Virus record (IMG/VR): IMGVR_UViG_3300037584_000164
Coordinates: 1-38,585 of that record
From: a virus
Direction: 5' to 3' (one strand)
DNA length: 38,585 bases
The first letter of the stretch is position 1, and every line of letters begins with the position of its first letter. The position numbers and the translations under genes are program-made. This document shows positions 23,656 to 29,617 of the stretch, piece after piece. The notes under the pieces were generated by a model that saw only the letters and a program-made list of their open reading frames with translations, had not been told where the DNA came from and ran no database searches.

Positions 23656-24567
23656 TTATGCGGCTCCTGGAGAACCAAACACAGCACGAGGGTCTGAAAA
23701 ACCAAAGGCATAACGCTCTCTAGCTTTATATCTCATGTTGCCTGTATCAAAGTCAGCTTCCATGCTTGTGCTTAATGGTGTTCTTTCAAAATATTTGAAA
23801 CCATTTGGAGCATCTGTTTTTAAGAAAAACGCATCTGTGTCTGTTAAGAAATGGTTAATTGTATAACCCTCTGGTAACATACCTCTATTTTTAATAGCGT
23901 TTAAGTCATTGTCAGATGTTCCAACTCTAAGAGTTGACTCAAGCAATCTATCTGCAACAAATTGTAGTGAAGGTGGAACAATTAATTTCATTCCTCTTAA
24001 TGCAACAATCATGTTTCTCTCATCAACAAAGTTTGAAATGTCAATAAGAGCATTTTCTAATGATGTTTCATTAAGATCTGCTGCAGTTGATGGTTCATTT
24101 CTAAATGTACCACCACCACCTAATGGGTGGTCTGTTGCACAAAGCTCTTTACCATCACCACCTGTAAAGCTTGAATCAAACGCATTGTTTAAAACTGCAG
24201 CGGCTTTGACTTGCTTTGTGTGTGCCATTGATCTTGCTAACGCTCTTGTGTATCTTGCTCCAAGCTGATCATACAAGTTGTCTTCCATTGCTTCTTCTGT
24301 CAATGCAAAAGCTAATGCAATAGTTTCCATTGTATATCTTGAAGTATATACTTCGTTTGCAGAATCAAAGGCTACTCCAGCACCCTCTGATTTTGTTGCA
24401 GCATTACCAAAACCACTCAACATTACCTCTTCCTCAAAAGCTCTGTCAGAAGATTCTGTCTCATAAATTTCAGTATGCTCTTGGTCGTAACGATCATATT
24501 CCATGCCGAATAAAGCGTTAAGACCAGGTTCTAGTTCTTTAACTAGTTGTGCTCTTGATATAGCCAT
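23656..24567 (-). CDS. Major capsid protein, Mu gpT-like (HK97 fold)
   Basis: A 303-aa protein forming the head shell. It shows the pattern of the gpT-like marine phage capsid proteins: FALTEEAMEDNLYDQLGARY (86-105), KAAAVLNNAFDSSF, CATDHPLGGGG, RNMIVALRGMKLIVPPSLQF, then DNDLNAIKN and a conserved C-terminal RYKARERYAFGFSDPRAVFG. The HK97 fold is known for the family. The start has AAGGGAG upstream. Genes for scaffold-like, co-chaperonin and accessory proteins lie directly before it and a strong terminator directly after it. No separate prohead protease gene was recognised. Confidence 0.88.
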   Translation of the reverse strand: MAISRAQLVKELEPGLNALFGMEYDRYDQEHTEIYETESSDRAFEEEVMLSGFGNAATKSEGAGVAFDSANEVYTSRYTMETIALAFALTEEAMEDNLYDQLGARYTRALARSMAHTKQVKAAAVLNNAFDSSFTGGDGKELCATDHPLGGGGTFRNEPSTAADLNETSLENALIDISNFVDERNMIVALRGMKLIVPPSLQFVADRLLESTLRVGTSDNDLNAIKNRGMLPEGYTINHFLTDTDAFFLKTDAPNGFKYFERTPLSTSMEADFDTGNMRYKARERYAFGFSDPRAVFGSPGAA

Positions 24568-24580
24568 AATCTAATCTCCC

Positions 24581-25165
24581 TTACGCTAATCCTGCACCTT
24601 TTTGTCCAAATATGCTATTTTGAATAACTACTTGAACATTGGTGGCATCGGAACCAACATCGCTATTTTCTGGATCTTGTGATATATCTATCGCTTTGAT
24701 CGGTAAACCAGCGGTTGTTGCACCTGTTGTTACATCCAACTCTGCACCAGAAATACCAGTTACAGTAGAACCTGCACTTGTATATACGATGTCAAAGTTA
24801 CCAAATAAATCCGCAATTGGAAATGCAGCGTCACATTGAATCTCATAGACAACATTTGGGTCATCTATAATAAAAGCTTCAATGTCGGAAGCATTTGTGC
24901 TTGCAGGATAAAAGTTTGAAAAAGTTTCCTTTTTCGTGGTTGGGTCTGTATACCTACAACCATTGAATACTCCAACTATTGGAACAGTACCGCCATCAGC
25001 GTGTACCTCTACAGTTCCACCAGTAACTTGCATAACCATGTCACCTTGGAAAATAGAAGTTCCATAATTGGCAGCGATTCTATATCGGCTTTGTCCACCA
25101 TGAAAGGCTGCTCCGCCTACCATTTTTAAAGGACGCATTCCGAAAGCAGCATCTTGATTTGCCAT
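24581..25165 (-). CDS. Head decoration/stabilising-type protein
   Basis: A 194-aa protein beginning MANQDAAFGMRPLKMVGG, with SIFQGDMVMQVTGG, PIVGVFNGCRYTDPTTKK and SFGN-like strands. It is beta-rich and lies directly before the capsid gene, where decoration or capsid-stabilising proteins are usual in gpT-type phages. AGGAG precedes the ATG. I recognise it as a conserved marine phage protein, but the role is by position. Confidence 0.65.
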   Translation of the reverse strand: MANQDAAFGMRPLKMVGGAAFHGGQSRYRIAANYGTSIFQGDMVMQVTGGTVEVHADGGTVPIVGVFNGCRYTDPTTKKETFSNFYPASTNASDIEAFIIDDPNVVYEIQCDAAFPIADLFGNFDIVYTSAGSTVTGISGAELDVTTGATTAGLPIKAIDISQDPENSDVGSDATNVQVVIQNSIFGQKGAGLA

Positions 25166-25190
25166 TTTCTTCTCCTATAAGAAAAAATTA

Positions 25191-25643
25191 TTAATTTTGC
25201 CTCTTGCCACCAAAGTGAACTTGAGACTTCCTATCTTTTGATATTGGCATAGCAGGATTTGATTCTTTCATTAAATCTCTATCTACAGCCTCCATCTGGG
25301 TACTCGTTTTATTCCTAAAATAATCATTTCTTTCTTCAACTATTTCATCTGGAATCCGTGCTAATAAAAGACCCCCTTGACCAATTACTCCAGCATTTTT
25401 GCCTTCATCAATCACAGGTGCTTCAAAATCAGGGAAATCTTCAGCACGAACTAATTCATATCCCTCTCTTTGTCGCTTATAGATATTTGCTTTATCATCA
25501 TAATCCATAACTCGTTCTCTAATCCACCTATGTTTATATCCAATAGGTGCGGGTGGAGCATCTAATTGAGATGGGGGTGTCCAAGCTTTTCTTCTTTCCT
25601 GCTTTTCACGAGTTGCAGTCTCTCGGTTGCTTCTATCCACCAT
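25191..25643 (-). CDS. Conserved capsid-module protein, function unknown
   Basis: 150 aa from the ATG at 25643. A longer frame starts at 25688, but the ATG at 25643 has AAGGAG seven bases upstream and follows the scaffold stop by one base, so it is preferred. The protein is charged: ATREKQERRKAWTPPSQLDA, PIGYKHRWIRERVMDY, then IYKRQREGYELVRAEDFP and a Lys-rich end. It looks like a small accessory of head assembly; no motif tells its role. Confidence 0.6.
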   Translation of the reverse strand: MVDRSNRETATREKQERRKAWTPPSQLDAPPAPIGYKHRWIRERVMDYDDKANIYKRQREGYELVRAEDFPDFEAPVIDEGKNAGVIGQGGLLLARIPDEIVEERNDYFRNKTSTQMEAVDRDLMKESNPAMPISKDRKSQVHFGGKRQN

Positions 25644-25644
25644 T

Positions 25645-26589
25645 TTAGGCTCCTTTCCTGGTTTCAATTTTAGATACCTCTTTTGCATATTGCTCTAAAG
25701 GTATTCTCATTTTTTTTGCAAATGCAACTTGTCCAGGTGTAAGTTCTATTTGCTTTTTCCGCCCACTGTTAATGGCTTTGCCATTAGATGCAGGTGCGAC
25801 AGTTTGGGCGTTCTTTCTGTCTACCTGAAACTTTTGTGGAAACTCTGTCCTCATTCGTTTATCTATTTCTTTGTAATATTGATCAGTTGCGGGATCAAAT
25901 CCCTCTGATATTACTATTTCATGTAAAGCTTGAGCACCTCTAGTCATTACCATGTCAGTAGCAAACCATGTGTTTTTATCAAGCCAACTTTGTAGTTTTG
26001 GATCTAACTCTTGTTTTTGAGGGGTCTGCCTCGCTTGGGCTTCTTTTGCTTGAGCTTGTCCCTCATTTGTTGGAGCTGCCTTGCTTTGCTCCGTTCTAAT
26101 TTTTTGGATTCTGAGTCTTTCGTTCTCAATAGCGAGTTTAGCCATGAGATCGCTTGCTTCAGACATTTTGTCAGCGTCTCCAGCATCAAAAGCCTCCTTA
26201 TAAAGTTTTTTAGCTTGTGCAGTTTGAGACTCAATTCTACTACCAAATTCTGATGTGTAACCAGTATTAAGTTGCTCAAGCTTTTTTTGAAGTTCTTCAT
26301 TTTGCTTTTTTTGATCTTCAGCATATTTAAAAGCGGCATCTGCCTCCTCCAAAGCTAATTTTCTTTTTGCTGTTAATTGATTAATTCTTTTTTGTACGTT
26401 CTCGCTGTAATTTTCAAGTTCTTCTTCTTGATCCTCACTGCGAACATCTGTTCGCTCTGTATTATCTTGTTGAGCCTCAACAACATCTTCTTTTTTTTCA
26501 GAAGTTTCATCTATGTCAACAATTGTGTTTTCTTCTTGAGAATTTTCTTCTTTTATTTGTTCTTGTGCTTCATTCATCATGTTCTCCAT
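25645..26589 (-). CDS. Scaffold-like capsid assembly protein
   Basis: A 314-aa protein just before the capsid genes. Residues 1-60 are very acidic (Glu/Asp), residues about 60-175 are a predicted coiled coil (RINQLTAKRKLALEEADAAF, KKQNEELQKKLEQL), and the C-terminal part ends in a basic helix (RMRIPL-type and KKQIELTPGQVAFAKKMRIP). This is the design of phage scaffolding proteins, which bind the shell through a C-terminal helix. The frame can start at 26589 (TAATG), but the ATG codons at residues 4 and 5 lie three and six bases after GGAG, so the real N-terminus may be MNEAQEQ. Confidence 0.75.
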   Translation of the reverse strand: MENMMNEAQEQIKEENSQEENTIVDIDETSEKKEDVVEAQQDNTERTDVRSEDQEEELENYSENVQKRINQLTAKRKLALEEADAAFKYAEDQKKQNEELQKKLEQLNTGYTSEFGSRIESQTAQAKKLYKEAFDAGDADKMSEASDLMAKLAIENERLRIQKIRTEQSKAAPTNEGQAQAKEAQARQTPQKQELDPKLQSWLDKNTWFATDMVMTRGAQALHEIVISEGFDPATDQYYKEIDKRMRTEFPQKFQVDRKNAQTVAPASNGKAINSGRKKQIELTPGQVAFAKKMRIPLEQYAKEVSKIETRKGA

Positions 26590-27062
26590 TATACATAAGA
26601 AATATCTGTTGGATCAAGTATTTTTGCAATTATATTATCATCATTTATGATTCTAAGCTCAAGTCCATCTACTTTGAACCTATTTCCCGCATATCTACCC
26701 ATAAGCACCCATTCTTTTTCAGAGCAATACGCTCCACTTGGGAATTTATCAGAATCTTGATATGCGTCAGAACCAAGTTTTACGACATAAGCGACAACTG
26801 TTGCGTAACTTTCTCTATCTCTTGTTGCATCTGGTATAAATACGCCACCTTTTGTTTTTTCCTTTGGATAATATGGAATAACAAGCATTCTATATCCAGT
26901 TGGAGTTGGTAGTCTATCAATAACAGAAGAGTCTAGCTTTGAAGGATCGTCTTCATTTTTGCTAGTTTCATCATTTTTAAATGCCTTTGATATGGCAGGA
27001 GAAGTAGGATTTACTTTTTTTTGTGCCAAAAACCTATCTGGCACATATAACTTTTTACTCAT
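26589..27062 (-). CDS. GroES-like co-chaperonin (T4 gp31 type role)
   Basis: A 157-aa protein. After a polar N-terminal extension of about 50 residues comes a GroES-like domain (50-152): RLPTPTGYRMLVIPYYPKEK (50-69), KGGVFIPDATRDRE in the place of the mobile loop, VVAYVVKLG, KEWVLMGRYAG where GroES has a GD-x-V-x-F/Y stretch, and LRIINDDNIIAKI at the end, like the ESDILAIV close of GroES. T4 gp31 and similar phage proteins replace host GroES to fold capsid protein; the gene here lies directly before scaffold and capsid genes. It overlaps its upstream neighbour by eight bases. Confidence 0.8.
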   Translation of the reverse strand: MSKKLYVPDRFLAQKKVNPTSPAISKAFKNDETSKNEDDPSKLDSSVIDRLPTPTGYRMLVIPYYPKEKTKGGVFIPDATRDRESYATVVAYVVKLGSDAYQDSDKFPSGAYCSEKEWVLMGRYAGNRFKVDGLELRIINDDNIIAKILDPTDISYV

Positions 27063-27246
27063 CTTCTATACCTTTCATCGAGGCTCTTATTTCTTCAATT
27101 ACCCAAGTCATGCCTCGTATTTGACCTGTAATAAACCGATAGTCTTCCATTGAGTCTATCGAACCATCTGCTAAAGACTGTGATAATTCATCTTGTCTTT
27201 TGCGAATGTTCTTTAATAAATGCTCTGCTAATTTAATACTGTCCAT
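27055..27246 (-). CDS. Small coiled-coil protein
   Basis: A 63-aa helical protein: MDSIKLAEHLLKNIRKRQDE, DSMEDYRFITGQIRGMTWVI. Proteins with this pattern are common next to capsid-assembly genes in marine and other phages. It overlaps the co-chaperonin gene by eight bases. Function is unknown; it likely forms oligomers. Confidence 0.6.
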   Translation of the reverse strand: MDSIKLAEHLLKNIRKRQDELSQSLADGSIDSMEDYRFITGQIRGMTWVIEEIRASMKGIEDE

Positions 27247-27247
27247 A

Positions 27248-27400
27248 TTAAGATTCTACACATGTGGTTAAGCAAATAGGACATTTATACTCATCATAAT
27301 GATAAATCCCAAGCTCTGGTATTGGTTCCTCATGTTCTACTTTTTTCATTGCTACTTTATGGATATAACATATGACAACTTTTTTTGTTTCTTCTTCCAT
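27248..27400 (-). CDS. 50-aa zinc-ribbon-like protein, short gene
   Basis: The ATG at 27400 overlaps the holin stop (TAATG) and opens a 50-aa frame ending just before the next start. It holds CYIH (11-14), CPIC (40-43) and C47 in CPICLTTC. CxxH plus CxxC can form a zinc knuckle pair. The rest is charged with IPELGIYHYDEY. The coupling signals and the metal-site pattern support a real gene. It may bind nucleic acid or protein. Confidence 0.75.
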   Translation of the reverse strand: MEEETKKVVICYIHKVAMKKVEHEEPIPELGIYHYDEYKCPICLTTCVES

Positions 27401-27795
27401 TACTTAGCCAAACCCTTTTGCTTCTCGTATGTCCGCAATCCTCCAATTCCTAACATTCCTCCAAGGACAGTTAAAAGTGTACCCATGTCAAATTCTGGCA
27501 ATTCTGGTAGTTCTGCTCCTGCAAAACTTGCACCAAATATAATTAGGTCTTTAAGTATAAAATGATATGCAAAAGCAATCGCACAGACCCACCCAACAGC
27601 GGGTCGCCAACCGCCCTTAAATATAGAGCCACTTGCGGCCTCTGCCTTGTTAATCTCTAACTGTGCGAGCAGAGCCTCTTGAGCATGTTTTTCAGACATG
27701 GTGGCTATCTCGTGTGCGAGCTTTGCCTTTTGGTCTGCATCTGGAATAAATTTGTCTAAAAGTCCAGTAACTGGACCTATAAGTGCTTGTAACAT
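27400..27795 (-). CDS. Holin of the 3TM superfamily
   Basis: A 131-aa inner-membrane protein. The N-terminal amphipathic part with HAQEALLAQLEINKAEAASG is followed by GGWRPAVGWVCAIAFAYHFI (61-80), a second hydrophobic stretch (81-94) and a third (about 105-121) before RTYEKQKG. WRPAxGW and RTxEKxKG are signatures of the 3TM holin family. It would open the membrane at lysis and let the lysozyme (2624-3073) reach the wall. GGAGG lies just before the start. Its place in the head-gene region, far from lysozyme, is notable. Confidence 0.85.
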   Translation of the reverse strand: MLQALIGPVTGLLDKFIPDADQKAKLAHEIATMSEKHAQEALLAQLEINKAEAASGSIFKGGWRPAVGWVCAIAFAYHFILKDLIIFGASFAGAELPELPEFDMGTLLTVLGGMLGIGGLRTYEKQKGLAK

Positions 27796-27804
27796 GGCTA
27801 CCTC

Positions 27805-28002
27805 CTAGTATACTTTCACTTTTTTATCATCAAGACTTGGTATGAGTTTACACATACATTCATAATTTTCAACTTTAATCGGTACTTCTATCTTTTGATT
27901 ACTTAATCTTTCAGAATAATACAAGCAATCATTTATGTTTTTGAAATAGATGCCACCATTAAAATTATCATTTAGATAACACATGAGCATGAAAACTGTC
28001 AT
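27805..28002 (-). CDS. Small conserved phage protein
   Basis: A 65-aa protein: MTVFMLMCYLNDNFNGGIYF, NDCLYYSERLSNQ, then NYECMCKLIPS. The first residues are hydrophobic and could be a signal or membrane anchor, with a CxC later. It resembles short proteins in cyanophage and pelagiphage genomes. It is coupled by ATGA to the Lys-rich gene before it. No function is known to me. Confidence 0.6.
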   Translation of the reverse strand: MTVFMLMCYLNDNFNGGIYFKNINDCLYYSERLSNQKIEVPIKVENYECMCKLIPSLDDKKVKVY

Positions 28003-28121
28003 TTTTTTCTGGTTAAAACACTCTTTAAAGATTTAGCTTGTTTTTTATGTAAATTACTTGCTTTTTTTAAACCTTTAATTACTTTTTTTATTTTAGTTTT
28101 TTTCTTTGGTGCTATTGCCAT
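27999..28121 (-). CDS. 40-aa Lys-rich protein, short gene
   Basis: The ATG at 28121 has GGGAG upstream at good spacing and opens MAIAPKKKTKIKKVIKGLKK, then ASNLHKKQAKSLKSV and a basic end; the stop overlaps the next start as ATGA. Short basic proteins with the same MAIAPKKK start are familiar from marine phages. Close to half of the residues are Lys or Arg. It is a candidate nucleic acid-binding peptide. Confidence 0.7.
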   Translation of the reverse strand: MAIAPKKKTKIKKVIKGLKKASNLHKKQAKSLKSVLTRKK

Positions 28122-28326
28122 AATTATCTCCCTTATGTTCGTGACCCATCCATATACCAAAAACGCCTGTCATAACTCCCATTACAACTGATACGAAAGC
28201 TGATTGAGACGCAGTTGGATCTTCTAATGCCATAAACCATTCAGCACATCTCCAAGACATAGCTGTGGATATTAGCATCATAAATCTTGGAAGTATCTTC
28301 CATTTTAAAAATGTTTCAATATTCAT
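28093..28326 (-). CDS. Small two-span membrane protein
   Basis: A 77-aa protein: a span around residues 10-32 (ILPRFMMLISTAMSW and the WFMAL that follows) and a second around 42-60 (SAFVSVVMGVMTGVFGIWMG), then a charged tail. It is well conserved in marine phages as I recall. It lies in a cluster of lysis or membrane proteins with the holin. A role in lysis control is possible. It overlaps upstream by four bases and downstream by 29. Confidence 0.6.
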   Translation of the reverse strand: MNIETFLKWKILPRFMMLISTAMSWRCAEWFMALEDPTASQSAFVSVVMGVMTGVFGIWMGHEHKGDNYGNSTKEKN

Positions 28327-28532
28327 TTTAATAAAATTTCGTTAAGACCAAAACCCTCTAACAAGATTAACGTAAAAAATAATAATAATATACCACCAGC
28401 TATTAACTTACCACTAAAGTTAGTGGAGCCAATTTTAATGGCAACAAATTCATTACCTAATATTCTTAATGATAACTCAAAGCTGTTTTGCCCTATGTCT
28501 AATTTAACAATTTTCTTTTTATCTTCTGTCAT
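28323..28532 (-). CDS. Small single-span membrane protein
   Basis: A 69-aa protein with a polar, strand-rich N-terminus (KLDIGQNSFELSLRILG) and one C-terminal span (LIAGGILLLFFTLILLEGFG). The start is coupled to the preceding short gene by ATGA. It is conserved in marine phages, but the function is unknown to me. Confidence 0.6.
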   Translation of the reverse strand: MTEDKKKIVKLDIGQNSFELSLRILGNEFVAIKIGSTNFSGKLIAGGILLLFFTLILLEGFGLNEILLK

Positions 28533-28687
28533 TTGTTTTTCACCGCACTATTTAAAGAATTTATTACGTCGTCGATATTCGGCTCCTTACCCCACGGATT
28601 ATAAATACATTTATATTGACGGGGGCACCAACTCTCAATCATTAACTCATATGTTTTATTGTTACCTATGTAAATACAAGCCATCAT
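28529..28687 (-). CDS. 52-aa Cys-containing protein, short gene
   Basis: A frame from 28687 (or the next ATG at 28684) encodes MMACIYIGNNKTYELMIESW, then CPRQYKCIYNPWGKE and a helical end. Its stop overlaps the next start as ATGA, and it fills an otherwise empty 181-base gap. Three Cys (residues 4, 21, 27) are present. The ribosome site is weak (AAGGA lies too far upstream). The coupling to the next gene is the main support. Confidence 0.6.
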   Translation of the reverse strand: MMACIYIGNNKTYELMIESWCPRQYKCIYNPWGKEPNIDDVINSLNSAVKNK

Positions 28688-28713
28688 ACCAGTTTTTGAT
28701 TTTATCCTTTTTT

Positions 28714-29262
28714 TTAATCTACAGGTTGTATATTTTTTTTTTTAATTTTACCTTGCCATATTTTTTGTTCTCTTGTGTATTCTTTTGGCTTGTATTTGTA
28801 GCCATCTGCTCTTGCTTTGTTGAAATATATAGATGTAACTAATAATAAAAATCCACTAACAACTAATACCAAGAACAGCCAAGCAATACCTTCGCCTATT
28901 TGCCTTCTCATTTGTTGTTGTTTATATACAGTTTCTTGTCTTTGTTTTCTTATCTGACCTTCCATAGCCAATAACTCATTATAAGCTTGTGGACCATGTG
29001 TCATGTTTAGAAAAACCTTGAGTTCGTACCTTTGTTCCTCAAGTTTCTTTTTGGCTGCATAAGCTGCGAGAGCTGCTTCTTCAATCGATCCAGCTTTAAA
29101 CAATTTGCCAAACAGGGGAGGATTTTTAGCTTGTTTCTCCGCATTATCAACATCTGATACAGCTCCCATCCATCGTCCAATATCTCCAGACATTTGTTCT
29201 ATATCACGACCTACTGCGAATCCTTGTTTTATCGCACTAAATGCTTTTGAAGCTACTCCCAT
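28714..29262 (-). CDS. Conserved phage protein with one membrane span; possible 5' frameshift
   Basis: 182 aa from the ATG at 29262. The first half (AIKQGFAVGRDIEQMSGDIG, RWMGAVSDVDNAEKQAKNPP, then EEAALAAYAAKKKLEEQRYE) is a strong marine phage signature. A membrane span lies at 127-147 and a basic tail follows. The frame stays open upstream and reads LIDPVTISLAMGVASKAF, which looks like the usual N-terminus, but has no ATG, GTG or TTG there. An ATG in a TAATG overlap at 29302 is one frame off, so a one-base change may separate start and body. Function is unknown; it is probably a membrane-bound or virion protein. Confidence 0.65.
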   Translation of the reverse strand: MGVASKAFSAIKQGFAVGRDIEQMSGDIGRWMGAVSDVDNAEKQAKNPPLFGKLFKAGSIEEAALAAYAAKKKLEEQRYELKVFLNMTHGPQAYNELLAMEGQIRKQRQETVYKQQQMRRQIGEGIAWLFLVLVVSGFLLLVTSIYFNKARADGYKYKPKEYTREQKIWQGKIKKKNIQPVD

Positions 29263-29301
29263 AGCTAATGATATAGTTACTGGATCTATCAGATAACTCC
29301 A

Positions 29302-29529
29302 TTAAAAAACGCCTTTAAACCTTTGTGGTTTGGCTATTGGTGAAAACTTTTTAATCATACCACCACTACTTTTTTTTTGTGGCTTTTTTAGATTTTTTTT
29401 TAGATTTTTTGATTTCCCCGCTTTTGATAATGCTATTGCTATCGCTTGTTTCTGTGGGTACTTCTCTTTCTTCAACTTGCGTATGTTCTTGCTGATTGTT
29501 TTCTGGGATGATCCTTTCTTCAACGGCAT
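29302..29529 (-). CDS. DUF6496-like small basic protein
   Basis: A 75-aa protein starting [20 protein letters not shown], followed by [19 protein letters not shown], which matches the DUF6496 pattern (histone-like in size and charge, function unknown to me). The C-terminus has [15 protein letters not shown] lies seven bases before the ATG. The gene overlaps the 82-aa frame at 29366-29614 by 164 bases in another reading frame; the domain match makes this one the firmer of the pair. Confidence 0.8.
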   Translation of the reverse strand: MPLKKGSSQKTISKNIRKLKKEKYPQKQAIAIALSKAGKSKNLKKNLKKPQKKSSGGMIKKFSPIAKPQRFKGVF

Positions 29530-29614
29530 TTACCACTCCTTCTTTTGCAAGTCTTCTTTGTCTTTTTTTTTCTCTTTCAACAGCCCACATTTTTTCTCTG
29601 ATTGAACTAACCAT
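29366..29614 (-). CDS. 82-aa charged protein overlapping the DUF6496 gene
   Basis: The ATG at 29614 is three bases after the portal stop with AAAGGA before it. The protein reads [20 protein letters not shown], then [16 protein letters not shown] and an acidic middle, with a Lys-rich end. The first half resembles small proteins after portal genes in related phages. Its last two-thirds are encoded in a different frame of the DUF6496 gene. It is either a true overlapping pair or a frame that merely stays open past the second start. Confidence 0.55.
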   Translation of the reverse strand: MVSSIREKMWAVEREKKRQRRLAKEGVVNAVEERIIPENNQQEHTQVEEREVPTETSDSNSIIKSGEIKKSKKKSKKATKKK

Positions 29615-29617
29615 AAC

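Noticed and set aside
28423-28842. 139-codon plus-strand frame over the small membrane genes
   Set aside because: It is Phe/Leu/Cys-rich because it is antisense to Lys-rich coding sequence, and coupled minus-strand genes explain the region better.
29237-29302. 21-codon frame starting in the TAATG at 29302
   Set aside because: Too short and without character; more likely the true start of the following gene separated by a frame break.
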